A DNA stretch of 64,000 nt from an uncultured Altererythrobacter sp. (lineage in GTDB: Bacteria; Pseudomonadota; Alphaproteobacteria; Sphingomonadales; Sphingomonadaceae), in contig CAMPIX010000002.1 of NCBI GenBank assembly GCA_946886565.1, forward strand, positions 62,001 through 126,000. Direction: 5' to 3'. Positions 17,556 to 25,891 of the stretch are shown here, one piece after another; the stretch's first letter is position 1, and each line of letters opens with the position of its first letter. Made by a program: the position numbers and the translations under genes. Under the pieces are notes generated by a model. It made no database searches. It saw only the letters and a program-made list of their open reading frames with translations, and was not told the DNA's origin.

Positions 17556-17580
17556 GGGCGGCTTCGCGCAGAGGCCGCCC
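17556..17580 (+). terminator. Hairpin after OB-fold protein gene
   Basis: The arms GGGCGGC (17556-17562) and GCCGCCC (17574-17580) sit 10 bp after the stop and between convergent genes. There is no T-run, so it may act as an end-protecting or bidirectional hairpin. Confidence 0.45.
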
Positions 17581-17607
17581 ACCTCCCCATCGTCAGCGGG
17601 CAAGGAG

Positions 17608-19527
17608 CTACTCTTCAGCCGGCTCCACCACCGCCAGCAGCGCCTCGACCTGAACCTGCGCACCCGCGCTGGCGGAAAGCTCGGTCACCGTGCCGTCGAA
17701 CGGCGCGGTAAGCGCGTGCTCCATCTTCATCGCCTCGAGCACCATCAGCCGCTGGCCCGCGGTGACCGTGTCGCCCTCGGCCACATCGACCGCGATGACC
17801 TTGCCCGGCATCGGGGCGATGATGTCGCCGTCGTGGGCGGAATGGTGGCCCGTGCCGCGCGACGTGAGAGCGAATTCAAAGACCGTCCCGTCGCTGAACA
17901 CGACGGCAGCCTCGCCATGCACATTGCCAGTCATCGTCGGGGCATCGCCCGAATCGGCAGAATAGAGGTCTCCATCTTCCAAAACGACGCGCACCGTATC
18001 GGACCATGCCTCATCGAGATCGATGGTGCGCGTTTCCCCGAACGCGGAAAGCGTCAGAGTGTCGCGGGCCGAAGAATTCAGGCGGAAGCCGGACAGCGGA
18101 CCGTGCTCGTGGAGGTCTGCCGCGATCAGCGCGGCGATTTTCCAGGTCGCATGGTTCGGCTCGACGGACGGTATGAGTGCATCGCCCTTCCGCTCGATGA
18201 AGCCAGTGTCCAGATCGGCGTCGCGGAAGTCTAGATCATCAATCGCGCGAGCCACAAAGCCAGCGTTGGTTCGAACAGGCCAGACCTCTGTGCAGAGCAT
18301 GCCATAGTGCAAATCATCGATGGCTTCTTCCCGCGTGTTGGCGTGACACACGAGCTTGGCGATCATCGGATCATAGAACCGCGAGATCACTCCGCCTTCT
18401 GCGACTCCGGTTTCCACCCGGGATACCTCGCCGAACTTGAGATGCTCCAACCGCCCCGTGCTCGGCAGAAATCCCTTCGCCGGATCCTCTGCATACAACC
18501 GCGCCTCGATGGCGTGGCCGCTAATGCTCAGTTCCTCCTGCTTCAGCGGCACCGGCTCCCCGCTCGCCACGCGGAGCTGCCACTCCACCAGATCGACGCC
18601 GGTGATTTCCTCGGTCACCGGGTGCTCGACCTGCAGGCGGGTGTTCATTTCCATGAAGAAGATGCGGTCGGCGCGCAGGCCTTCGCTGGCGTCGGCGATG
18701 AATTCGATCGTGCCTGCGCCCTCGTAGTCGACCGCCTGCGCGGCGCGCACCGCGGCGGCGCAGATGTCGGCGCGCGTCGCCTCGTCCATGCCGGGGGCGG
18801 GGGCTTCCTCGATCACCTTCTGGTGGCGGCGCTGCAATGAGCAGTCGCGTTCGAACAGGTGGACGACGGTGCCGTGGCTGTCACCGAACACCTGCACCTC
18901 GATATGGCGGGGCGAGGTGATCCACTTCTCGAGCAGCACCTCGTCGTTGGAGAAGCTCGCCTTGGCCTCGCGGCGGCACGATTGCAGCGCGGCGGCGAAA
19001 TCCTCGGGCGCATCGACCTTGCGCATCCCCTTGCCGCCGCCCCCCGCGACCGCCTTGATCAGCACCGGATAGCCGATCGCGTCCGCCTCGGCCTTCAGCC
19101 GCTCCTCGGACTGGTCCTCGCCCTCGTAGCCCGGCGTCACCGGCACGCCCGCGGCGCGCATCAGCTTCTTGGCCGCGTCCTTCAGGCCCATCGCCTCGAT
19201 GCTCTCGGGCTTGGGTCCGACCCAGATCAGCCCCGCGTCGATCACGGCCTGCGCGAAGGCGGCGTTCTCGGACAGGAACCCGTAGCCCGGATGGATCGCC
19301 TCGGCCCCCGTCTGCTTGGCCGCGGCGATGATCTTCTCGCCCACGAGGTAGCTCTCGGCGGCGGGCGAGGGGCCGATATGCACCGCCTCGTCCGCCTGGC
19401 GCACGTGCAGCGCCTTGGCGTCGGCATCCGAATAGACCGCCACGGTGGCGATCCCCATCTGGCGCGCGGTGCGGATGATGCGGCAGGCGATCTCGCCACG
19501 ATTGGCGATCAGAAGCTTGGTGATCAT
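17608..19527 (-). CDS. Biotin-dependent acyl-CoA carboxylase alpha subunit
   Basis: 639 residues. A biotin carboxylase domain covers about 1-450 (ANRGEIACRIIRTARQMG; ATP-grasp loop AVAGGGGKGMRKV; MEMNTRLQVEHPVTEEITG). A linker follows, then a C-terminal biotinyl domain with EAMKMEHAL and biotinylated Lys601. It carboxylates biotin for transfer by a partner beta subunit to a short acyl-CoA. The sequence resembles 3-methylcrotonyl-CoA or propionyl-CoA carboxylase alpha; the two cannot be separated here. No beta subunit gene is adjacent. The start is ATG 19527; an open frame continues upstream but its translation is intergenic repeat sequence. Confidence 0.92.
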   Translation of the reverse strand: MITKLLIANRGEIACRIIRTARQMGIATVAVYSDADAKALHVRQADEAVHIGPSPAAESYLVGEKIIAAAKQTGAEAIHPGYGFLSENAAFAQAVIDAGLIWVGPKPESIEAMGLKDAAKKLMRAAGVPVTPGYEGEDQSEERLKAEADAIGYPVLIKAVAGGGGKGMRKVDAPEDFAAALQSCRREAKASFSNDEVLLEKWITSPRHIEVQVFGDSHGTVVHLFERDCSLQRRHQKVIEEAPAPGMDEATRADICAAAVRAAQAVDYEGAGTIEFIADASEGLRADRIFFMEMNTRLQVEHPVTEEITGVDLVEWQLRVASGEPVPLKQEELSISGHAIEARLYAEDPAKGFLPSTGRLEHLKFGEVSRVETGVAEGGVISRFYDPMIAKLVCHANTREEAIDDLHYGMLCTEVWPVRTNAGFVARAIDDLDFRDADLDTGFIERKGDALIPSVEPNHATWKIAALIAADLHEHGPLSGFRLNSSARDTLTLSAFGETRTIDLDEAWSDTVRVVLEDGDLYSADSGDAPTMTGNVHGEAAVVFSDGTVFEFALTSRGTGHHSAHDGDIIAPMPGKVIAVDVAEGDTVTAGQRLMVLEAMKMEHALTAPFDGTVTELSASAGAQVQVEALLAVVEPAEE

Positions 19528-19827
19528 CCGTGCGGCGTAGTGCGGCGCCGGGAAAAAGAAAACCACTGCCTCGCCTAGCGGACGTGAGCGCCTCGTTTTC
19601 GGGCTGCGGTCAGGAGGCGCGGGATTTGGGCTCACACGAAGACACGAAGGCACGAAGAGGTCGCACCTGCGGGGAAGCCGCTTTGAAACATCCACGCTCG
19701 GGGCGGGCGAAGGTTTGCAGGTTGAGTGCGCCACTACGTGGCGCGAAACCTCTTCGTGCCTTCGTGTCTTTGTGTGAATCAACCCAGCCTAACGGCGCCG
19801 TTAGGGCAACGGCCGAGAAGGCCGAAC
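19528..19827. other. Intergenic spacer carrying one palindromic element
   Basis: 300 bases between crtB and the carboxylase gene, both on the minus strand. About half is the inverted repeat at 19632-19777. The remainder is GC-rich, with no gene, terminator T-run or promoter that could be called with confidence. Confidence 0.6.
19632..19777. repeat. Palindromic intergenic element with 30-bp arms
   Basis: The left arm 19632-19661 and the reverse complement of 19748-19777 match at 29 of 30 positions. The arm core is GACACGAAGGCACGAAG, a unit also seen in the element at 11695-11822. The interior of about 86 bp shows no coding signal. Translating through it produces HTKTRRHEE, a repeat-derived peptide often seen in mis-annotated gene ends. 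Confidence 0.85.
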
Positions 19828-20901
19828 TCACTCATCCGGCAGCGGGTCCATCGGGGGCTTCGCGATGGGGCCGGCCATGCGCACGTCGAGCAGGATGTCG
19901 CCGCGGTTCCAGGCGGGCATTTCGGCCGGGACGGCGGGCCGATTCTTCAGAGCTTCCCAAAACGCGGCGGCGGCGTGGCGCGCTTTCTCGCGACGGCCGA
20001 TGACCACGCGGTGGTCCCACGCCGCGCCACCGCGCGCGCGGACTTCGCGCCCGACCGCGCCGTAGATGCGCGCCGCGGCGAGCACCGCCCAGCGGCTGCG
20101 GAACGGCAGCCGCGCCGCGCCGAGCTTCGCCGCCGCCTCGTGCCGTTCCATGATGCCGACGATCCGCGCGACCATCTCGGTCAACTCGCCGCGATGGTGC
20201 GGCTTCATGTGCTGGCCGGGCTCGATATCCTCCTCGACCAGCCATTCGACCGGCAGGTAGCAGCGGTCGGCGCGGTCGTCCTCGTCGAGGTCGCGCACGA
20301 TGTTGGCGAGCTGGAACGCGATGCCGAGGTCGCAGGCGCGGTCGAGCGTCTCCGAATCGCCCTTCGGCATGCCCATCACCACCGCCATCATCACCCCCAC
20401 CGCGCCCGCGACGTGGTAGCAATAGCGCGCGAGATCGGCCTCGCTGCGCGGGCGCCAGCCCTCGGCGTCGAGCTCGAAGCCCATGATCACGTCCTCGGCC
20501 ATCTCGCGCGTCAGCCCGCATTCGCGCGCGACCAAGCCGAACGCGTCGAACGCCGGGTCGGCGGTGGGCAGGCCCTCGAACGCGCGCTCGGTCAGCAGGC
20601 GGATCGCGCGCAACCGCTTGCCCGCGTCGGCCTGGTCGCCGAGTTCGCCGCCCATCTCCTGCGCATCGGCCAGATCGTCGCAGCGGCGGCACCAGGCGTA
20701 GAGCAGCCAGACTTTCTCGCGCGTGCCCCGGTCGAACAGCAGGCTCGCGGCGTGGAAGCTGCGCGAGCCTTGCTCGATCGCCTCCCGCGCCTGTTCGACG
20801 AGTTGCCACCTATCGCGCCCGCCGCCCGCCTGGACCGGCGTCGCGCGCAGGATGCGCGAGGGCGCCAGCATCCGGGGAACGATGCGGCGAGGGCGGTTCA
20901 C
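19828..20901 (-). CDS. crtB: Phytoene synthase CrtB
   Basis: 357 residues from a GTG at 20901 that overlaps the LOG stop by 4 bp; ATG 20871 is the alternative. Two Asp-rich prenyl-diphosphate motifs are present: CRRCDDLADAQ and NIVRDLDEDDRADRCYLP. Also present is the pattern SRSFHAASLLFDRGTREKVW. The enzyme joins two geranylgeranyl diphosphates to make 15-cis-phytoene, the first committed carotenoid step. It is the last gene of the crtY-crtI-LOG-crtB string on the minus strand. Its C-terminus is about 40 residues longer than the short CrtB forms and ends MDPLPDE. Confidence 0.94.
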   Translation of the reverse strand: MNRPRRIVPRMLAPSRILRATPVQAGGGRDRWQLVEQAREAIEQGSRSFHAASLLFDRGTREKVWLLYAWCRRCDDLADAQEMGGELGDQADAGKRLRAIRLLTERAFEGLPTADPAFDAFGLVARECGLTREMAEDVIMGFELDAEGWRPRSEADLARYCYHVAGAVGVMMAVVMGMPKGDSETLDRACDLGIAFQLANIVRDLDEDDRADRCYLPVEWLVEEDIEPGQHMKPHHRGELTEMVARIVGIMERHEAAAKLGAARLPFRSRWAVLAAARIYGAVGREVRARGGAAWDHRVVIGRREKARHAAAAFWEALKNRPAVPAEMPAWNRGDILLDVRMAGPIAKPPMDPLPDE

Positions 20902-21479
20902 AGCTCGCTTGCCTGCATGCGGAAGATGGGGGTGTGCGGCCGGTAGGCGGCCATGCGCTCGAGCAGCGCGGGCAGCGTATCCGCGGCGACGATGATCCCC
21001 TGGTGCGCGGGACGGACGAAGCCGACCTCGGCCATGTGGCGGTTGAACGCGATCAGGTGGTCGTAGAACCCGAAGGCGTTGAGCAGCCCGACCGGCTTGG
21101 TGTGATAGCCGAGCTGCGCCCAGCTCACCGCTTCCCACAGCTCGTCCATCGTGCCGACCCCGCCGGGAATGGTGACGAACCCGTCCGACAGGTCCGTGAA
21201 GCGCTGCTTGCGCTCGTGCATGCCCGAGACCGTGTGGAGCACGGTGCAGTCGTGGTTGGCGACCTCGCTGCCCGCGAGCGCCTCGGGGATCACCCCGATC
21301 ACCTCGCCCCCAACCTCGAGCGCCCCGCTCGCCACCGCGCCCATCAGCCCGAGCCTGCCGCCGCCATAGACCACCCCGATCCCGCGCTCGGCCAGCGTGC
21401 GCCCGACCTCGTGCGCAAGCTCGATATAGCGCGGATCGGTGGGCGAGGCGGATCCGCAATAGACGGCAAGACGGTTCAT
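20898..21479 (-). CDS. LOG-family nucleoside 5'-monophosphate phosphoribohydrolase
   Basis: 193 residues with the TIGR00730/LOG signatures: VYCGSASPTDPRYIELAHEV near the N-terminus, VYGGGRLGLMGAVA, and PGGVGTMDELWEAVSWAQLG, where Glu and Arg of the PGGxGTxxE motif are catalytic. LOG proteins cleave the N-glycosidic bond of cytokinin riboside monophosphates or of AMP-like nucleotides. Bacterial members often act as purine nucleotide phosphoribohydrolases. It sits inside the carotenoid operon, between crtI and crtB, and overlaps crtB by 4 bp. A physiological link to carotenoids is not known and is inference from position only. Confidence 0.9.
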   Translation of the reverse strand: MNRLAVYCGSASPTDPRYIELAHEVGRTLAERGIGVVYGGGRLGLMGAVASGALEVGGEVIGVIPEALAGSEVANHDCTVLHTVSGMHERKQRFTDLSDGFVTIPGGVGTMDELWEAVSWAQLGYHTKPVGLLNAFGFYDHLIAFNRHMAEVGFVRPAHQGIIVAADTLPALLERMAAYRPHTPIFRMQASEL

Positions 21480-21495
21480 GGTATCGACCTTGAAT

Positions 21496-21622
21496 TGATC
21501 ACGCGGAGGCGCGGAGAAATCGAACTTCGCGCCGCAGGCGCGTTTGTGTGAGCGCCAAAACGAATAGGGCGCCCGCGGCGCAATCCAGACCTTCTCCGCG
21601 TCTCCGCGCCTCCGCGTGATCA
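21496..21622. repeat. Perfect 22-bp inverted repeat between crtI and LOG gene
   Basis: The arms at 21496-21517 and 21601-21622 are perfect reverse complements over 22 bases (core GATCACGCGGAGGCGCGGAG), separated by 83 bases. The right arm contains the crtI stop codon. It fills almost the entire spacer between two carotenoid-operon genes, so a transcript would fold into a long hairpin there. The CGCGGAG unit also occurs in the outer arms at 11587-11937. Confidence 0.88.
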
Positions 21623-23182
21623 TCCTGCCAAGTCCCCGATCATCAGCCCCGCGGTGGCCTTGGCGCTTCCCACCACGCCGGGGATGCCTGCCCCCGGATG
21701 GGTGCCTGCGCCGACGAGGTAGAAATTGGCGATCTCGTCGTCGCGGTTGTGGCCGCGGAACCAGGCGCTCTGGGTCAGGATCGGCTCGAGGCTGAAGGCG
21801 CTGCCGAGGTGCGCGTTCAAGTCGAGGGCGAAGTCGCGCGGGGTGTAGTGGAACTTGGTCACGATCCGGTCGTGGATGTCGGGGATCAGCCGCCGCCCGA
21901 CCTCGTCGAGCACGCGCTGCTCGAGCATCGGGCCGAGCTGCTCCCAGTCGACCGCCAGCTTGCCGAGATGCGCCACCGGCACCAGCGCGTAGAAGGTCGA
22001 TTGCCCCGGAGGCGCCATGCTCGGGTCGGTCACCGTCGGATGGTGGAGATAGATCGAGAAATCGGCCGGCAGCACCCCGTTCTCGTAGATATCGGCCAGC
22101 AGCCCGCGGTAGCGCGGCCCGAACAGCACCATGTGGTGTGGGATGCCCGGCCACGCGCCCTCGAGCCCGAAGTGGACCACGAACAGGCTGGGCGAGAAGC
22201 GCTTGCGCGCGAGCGACCGGGCATATCCTTCCCCGCGCTTGGTCCCGGCGAGGAGATCGCGGTAGGAGTGCATGATGTCGGCATTGCTCGCGACGGCATC
22301 GACGCTTGCCCGCCAGCCGCTCGCGCACTCGACCTCGGTCGCGCGGTTGCCCACGGTGTGCACGCGCACCGCCGGGTCGCCCAGCCTCACGGTGCCGCCG
22401 AGCCGCTCGAAATGGCGCACCATCCCCGCGACCAGCCGGTTGGTGCCGCCGCGCGCCCACCACACGCCGCCGTCTTTCTCCAGCTTGTGGATCAGCGCGT
22501 AGATCGCGCTCGTCGTCATCGGATTGCCGCCGACCAGCAGCGTGTGGAAGCTGAACGCCTCGCGCAGCCGCTCGTCCTCGATATATTTCGAGACCATCGA
22601 ATAGACCGAGCGCCAGGCCTGGTGCTGCATCAGCGCGGGCGCGGCCTTGATCATCGACTTGAAGTCGAGGAACGGCACGCTGCCGAGCCGCAGGTAGCCG
22701 TCGCGATAGACCCCTTCGGAATAGGCGAGGAATTCCTGGTATCCGGCGACGTCCGCCGGGTTGATCCGGGCGATCGCGGCGTTGAGGTTCGCCTCGTCGT
22801 TCGAATAGTCGAACGTCGTCCCGTCGGGCCAGTTGAGGCGGTAGAAGGGGGAGACCTTCATCAGTTCGACGTCGTCGGCGATGTCGTGGCCCGAGAGCGC
22901 CCAGAGCTCGCGCAGGCAGCCCGGATCGGTGATAACAGTCGGCCCGGCGTCGAAAGTGAACCCCTCACGCTCCCAGAAATAGGCGCGCCCGCCGGGCTTG
23001 TCGCGGCCCTCGATCACGGTCGTCGCGATGCCCGCCGATTGCAGCCGGATCGCGAGCGCGAGGCCGCCGAAGCCGGAACCGATCACGCAGGCCCGGCGTG
23101 CTTCGCCTGGCGCGGCCGCTGGCTCCTTCGCGGCGGCAGGTCCTTCGCGAAGGAAGGACGTCTGGTTTCCCGTTTCGCTCAT
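21620..23182 (-). CDS. crtI: Phytoene desaturase CrtI
   Basis: 520 residues. The N-terminal dinucleotide fold VIGSGFGGLALAIRLQSAG lies at about 33-51 and is followed by a segment ending GRDKPGGRAYFW. C-terminal bacterial CrtI signatures are FYLVGAGTHPGAGIPGV and AKATAGLMIGDL. The FAD-dependent enzyme introduces four double bases into phytoene to make lycopene, the substrate of CrtY upstream in the operon. A low-complexity Ala/Pro stretch of about 30 residues precedes the Rossmann fold. Its ATG overlaps the crtY stop by 4 bp (ATGA), and its stop lies inside an inverted repeat. Confidence 0.96.
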   Translation of the reverse strand: MSETGNQTSFLREGPAAAKEPAAAPGEARRACVIGSGFGGLALAIRLQSAGIATTVIEGRDKPGGRAYFWEREGFTFDAGPTVITDPGCLRELWALSGHDIADDVELMKVSPFYRLNWPDGTTFDYSNDEANLNAAIARINPADVAGYQEFLAYSEGVYRDGYLRLGSVPFLDFKSMIKAAPALMQHQAWRSVYSMVSKYIEDERLREAFSFHTLLVGGNPMTTSAIYALIHKLEKDGGVWWARGGTNRLVAGMVRHFERLGGTVRLGDPAVRVHTVGNRATEVECASGWRASVDAVASNADIMHSYRDLLAGTKRGEGYARSLARKRFSPSLFVVHFGLEGAWPGIPHHMVLFGPRYRGLLADIYENGVLPADFSIYLHHPTVTDPSMAPPGQSTFYALVPVAHLGKLAVDWEQLGPMLEQRVLDEVGRRLIPDIHDRIVTKFHYTPRDFALDLNAHLGSAFSLEPILTQSAWFRGHNRDDEIANFYLVGAGTHPGAGIPGVVGSAKATAGLMIGDLAG

Positions 23183-24360
23183 TGCCGCGGACCCTGCAAC
23201 GGCGCACCCGCGCGCGCAAGCGCAGCCATCGCACGGCCGACCGGAATCGGGGGTCTGCCGGTGAGCACGCGCGCCTTGTCGGCCAGCGTCGAGCGCGCGG
23301 CGTAGAACCGTTCGATCAGCCGCTGGTCGAGGCCGTAGAAGCGTTCGAACACGCGGTAGCGCTCGGCCGGGCCGGCCGCGCCGAACAGCATCGCGCCGAG
23401 CATGCGGTAGAACCTCGTATGTCGCCACAAGCGGTGGCCGCGCGCGGCGAGCAGGGCCGCGAGCTGATCGCCCGGCAACTCCGCCTCGGCCGCCACAGCG
23501 AGCGCAGTCTCGACCACGAAGGGCAGGGTGTAGCTGGTTAGCGGGTGGAGAAACCCGCCGCGCGCGCCCGCGCGGGCCACACCTTCTATGGTATGTTCGC
23601 GCTGCCAGCCGCCGAAATCGCCACCGGTGATCACGGGCAGCACGCCGGTCTCGCCGCCGAGGATCTCGCCCTCGAACCCGTGCTGGCGGCAATAGCGGTC
23701 GATCCGTGCGGACAGAGCGCCGCGGTCGAGCATTGGCTCGTCCTGATAATAGGTATCCTCGATAAACAGCTCGTCCGCGCCCAGCGGAAGCACATAGACG
23801 AAGCGGTAGCCGCCGAGCTGCTCGACGGTAGCATCCATGATCACCGGGCGCGCGACACCGTGCGGGCGCGCAGTGCGCAGATGCCGGCCCATGAAAACCT
23901 GCCACCCGCCGCGCAGCGCCGCGCTCGCCGCGAAACCGCGGCAGTCGATCACCGCGCGTGCCGCGATCCGCTCCCCGCCGGCGAGCGCAACGCCCCCCGC
24001 ATCGAGCGCTTCGACCGTGCGCCCGGTCAGGATTGCCTGGGCGGGCAGTTCGCGCCGCAGCCCGGCGTCGAACTCGGCCGAAGCGAGCGAGCTGTAGCGC
24101 GTGCCCAGCGTGCGGCGATAGGCGGGGAAGCGCACCTCGTAACCGTCCCACGCGGTCGTGCGGAAGCGGCTCAGCAGCGCCGCGCCCTCGGCGTGGAGAT
24201 CGCTCGCGAACCAGCTCCAGCGGTGGTTGCCTCCCAGCGTCGCGCCCTGTTCGATCAGCGCGATCGGCAGGGCCGGGTCACGGCGGTGCAGCGCCAGCGC
24301 GATCAGCCCTCCCGCGAGCCCGCCGCCAACGATCGCGATATCAACCCTGCGCCCGCTCAT
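23179..24360 (-). CDS. crtY: Lycopene beta-cyclase CrtY
   Basis: 393 residues. It starts with a Rossmann fold IAIVGGGLAGGLIALALHRR. The cyclase signatures include HRWSWFASDLHAEG, RPVIMDATVEQLGGYRFVYVL preceded by an HGVA segment, IEDTYYQDEPML, and the FLHPLTSYTLPFVVETA pattern. It cyclises both ends of lycopene to give beta-carotene. It is the first gene of the crt string; the preceding minus-strand gene ends 51 bp upstream, so read-through from it is possible. Hydroxylase (crtZ) and ketolase (crtW) genes are not in the window. Confidence 0.95.
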   Translation of the reverse strand: MSGRRVDIAIVGGGLAGGLIALALHRRDPALPIALIEQGATLGGNHRWSWFASDLHAEGAALLSRFRTTAWDGYEVRFPAYRRTLGTRYSSLASAEFDAGLRRELPAQAILTGRTVEALDAGGVALAGGERIAARAVIDCRGFAASAALRGGWQVFMGRHLRTARPHGVARPVIMDATVEQLGGYRFVYVLPLGADELFIEDTYYQDEPMLDRGALSARIDRYCRQHGFEGEILGGETGVLPVITGGDFGGWQREHTIEGVARAGARGGFLHPLTSYTLPFVVETALAVAAEAELPGDQLAALLAARGHRLWRHTRFYRMLGAMLFGAAGPAERYRVFERFYGLDQRLIERFYAARSTLADKARVLTGRPPIPVGRAMAALARAGAPLQGPRQ

Positions 24361-24411
24361 GGCCGCGAGCGGTAGGCTCTAACGCCGGCGCGGGCAATCG
24401 CTCGCGAGCGA

Positions 24412-25158
24412 TTACTCGTTTTCTGGGAAGCAGGTGGCGAACTGCTCCTCGAGGACGCCGTCGATCGCCGCGTCCATCGCGGCGCTTTCATCGGCGCTGA
24501 AATCGGCGTTGGCCATGTCGAGCTGGAGCGCGGCGACCTGCGGTTCGATGCGCGCGAATTCGGTTGCCCAGCCGTTGGTCGAGAGGATAGTCGAGATTTC
24601 GAGCCGGTCGGCCGGTTCGAGCGCCATCATCCCGCGGCTGACGGATTCGCGCGTGTCGGCGGCCATTGCTTCGGACGAAACATGCGCGGCCTCGCCCATC
24701 GTTATCTCGCCCAGCATTGCATCGACGGTCATCTCGCTCGACAGCGCGGTCATGAACCGCCGGCCGAGGGGCGAAGCGAAGAAGTCCGCTGCGCCGCGCG
24801 CATGCTCGTCGCTCAATTCGCTTTCGAACAGGGCGTGCAGCTCGGTTCGGTAAGCGGCGTAATTGCGCTGGTGCGAGGGCCACATGACCGGTTCCACCGC
24901 CGCGGTCATGGCCGCAATCAGGCCGGGGCAGACCGCTTCGATCTGGGCCATTTCGGGATCGGCGCGCAGCGCGCCGTCGAAGCCGACCGTCATAGACCGG
25001 TGAAACATCTCGGCGACATAATCTTCGCTGGTCAGCACGGTCGCGAGCGCGAGCTGCGCATCGGCCTGTTCGGCGGCGGGCGGGGCATCCTGCGCCAGCA
25101 GCGGGGTGGCGGCGACAAGGGCGAGGGCGGCCGCGGCGGCCAGCGAACGTATCGGCAT
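24412..25158 (-). CDS. Exported DUF2059-like hypothetical protein
   Basis: 248 residues with a clear signal peptide (MPIRSLAAAAALALVAATPL ending LAQ). The mature part is acidic and helical and contains EHARGAADFFASPLGRRFMTA, similar to the DUF2059 core (D-x3-F-x-SP-G-x-R). No catalytic residues are evident. Likely a soluble periplasmic protein of unknown function. It lies upstream of crtY on the same strand and is divergent from the DUF2585 gene, with 75 bp between the two starts. Confidence 0.75.
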   Translation of the reverse strand: MPIRSLAAAAALALVAATPLLAQDAPPAAEQADAQLALATVLTSEDYVAEMFHRSMTVGFDGALRADPEMAQIEAVCPGLIAAMTAAVEPVMWPSHQRNYAAYRTELHALFESELSDEHARGAADFFASPLGRRFMTALSSEMTVDAMLGEITMGEAAHVSSEAMAADTRESVSRGMMALEPADRLEISTILSTNGWATEFARIEPQVAALQLDMANADFSADESAAMDAAIDGVLEEQFATCFPENE

Positions 25159-25233
25159 TGCAAGAGATTACAACGCGCTTCGCACGGCAGCAATCGGCTT
25201 GTGCGCTGCAGCCGCTGTGGCACAAGGGCGGCG

Positions 25234-25824
25234 ATGCAACTCTCGCTCCTGCCGCACCGCAAGGCGATCGTCGCCACGCTCGTCGTGTTCCTCGCCAGCG
25301 CGGCGATCCTGTTCGCGATGGACCGTCCGCCGATCTGCGCCTGCGGCACGGTCAAGCTGTGGCACGGCGTGGTGCAGTCGAGCGAGAACAGCCAGCACCT
25401 GACCGACTGGTACAGCCCGAGCCACTTCACCCACGGGCTGATCATGTTCTTCCTCGCCTGGCTGCTGTGGGACAAGTGGCGCCTGTTCGGTGGCGCCCCC
25501 GCGCGCTGGGCGCTGCCGATTGCGGTCGTGGTCGAGGCCGCGTGGGAGATCGTCGAGAACACGCCCATGATAATCGACCGCTATCGCGAGGTGACGATAA
25601 GCTGGGGCTATGCAGGCGACTCCATGGCCAACTCGCTCGCCGACATCGGCTGGATGATCGCCGGTTTCCTCGTCGCCGCGCGCATTCCGTGGCAGGCGAG
25701 CTTGGGGCTAGCGCTGTTCTTCGAGGCGTTCACCGCTTGGGCGATCCGCGACAATCTGGCGCTCAATGTCCTGATGCTGTTCTGGCCGCTCGAAGCGGTG
25801 CGCCAGTGGCAGGGAATGGGGTAG
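25234..25824 (+). CDS. DUF2585 (UPF0314) membrane protein
   Basis: 196 residues with about four membrane segments. The conserved block HLTDWYSPSHFTHGLIMFFL at about 50-70 and the pattern VEAAWEIVENTPMIIDRYRE are hallmarks of the alphaproteobacterial DUF2585/UPF0314 family. Polar residues in these blocks (His, Glu, Asp) suggest a membrane-embedded site, but no activity is known. The start ATG was chosen because the hydrophobic N-terminus begins right after it. The next gene, mipA-like, follows after 67 bp on the same strand. Confidence 0.88.
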   Translation: MQLSLLPHRKAIVATLVVFLASAAILFAMDRPPICACGTVKLWHGVVQSSENSQHLTDWYSPSHFTHGLIMFFLAWLLWDKWRLFGGAPARWALPIAVVVEAAWEIVENTPMIIDRYREVTISWGYAGDSMANSLADIGWMIAGFLVAARIPWQASLGLALFFEAFTAWAIRDNLALNVLMLFWPLEAVRQWQGMG

Positions 25825-25891
25825 GTGGCCCCGGAACGCGCCGCTCCGCCAGGCGTTTGAAGCCACGAAATAACAGGGATTTGCACGAGAC

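Noticed and set aside
19528..19782. 85-codon N-terminal extension of the carboxylase alpha subunit
   Set aside because: It translates a palindromic repeat (HTKTRRHEE); family homology begins at MITKLLIANRGEIACR.
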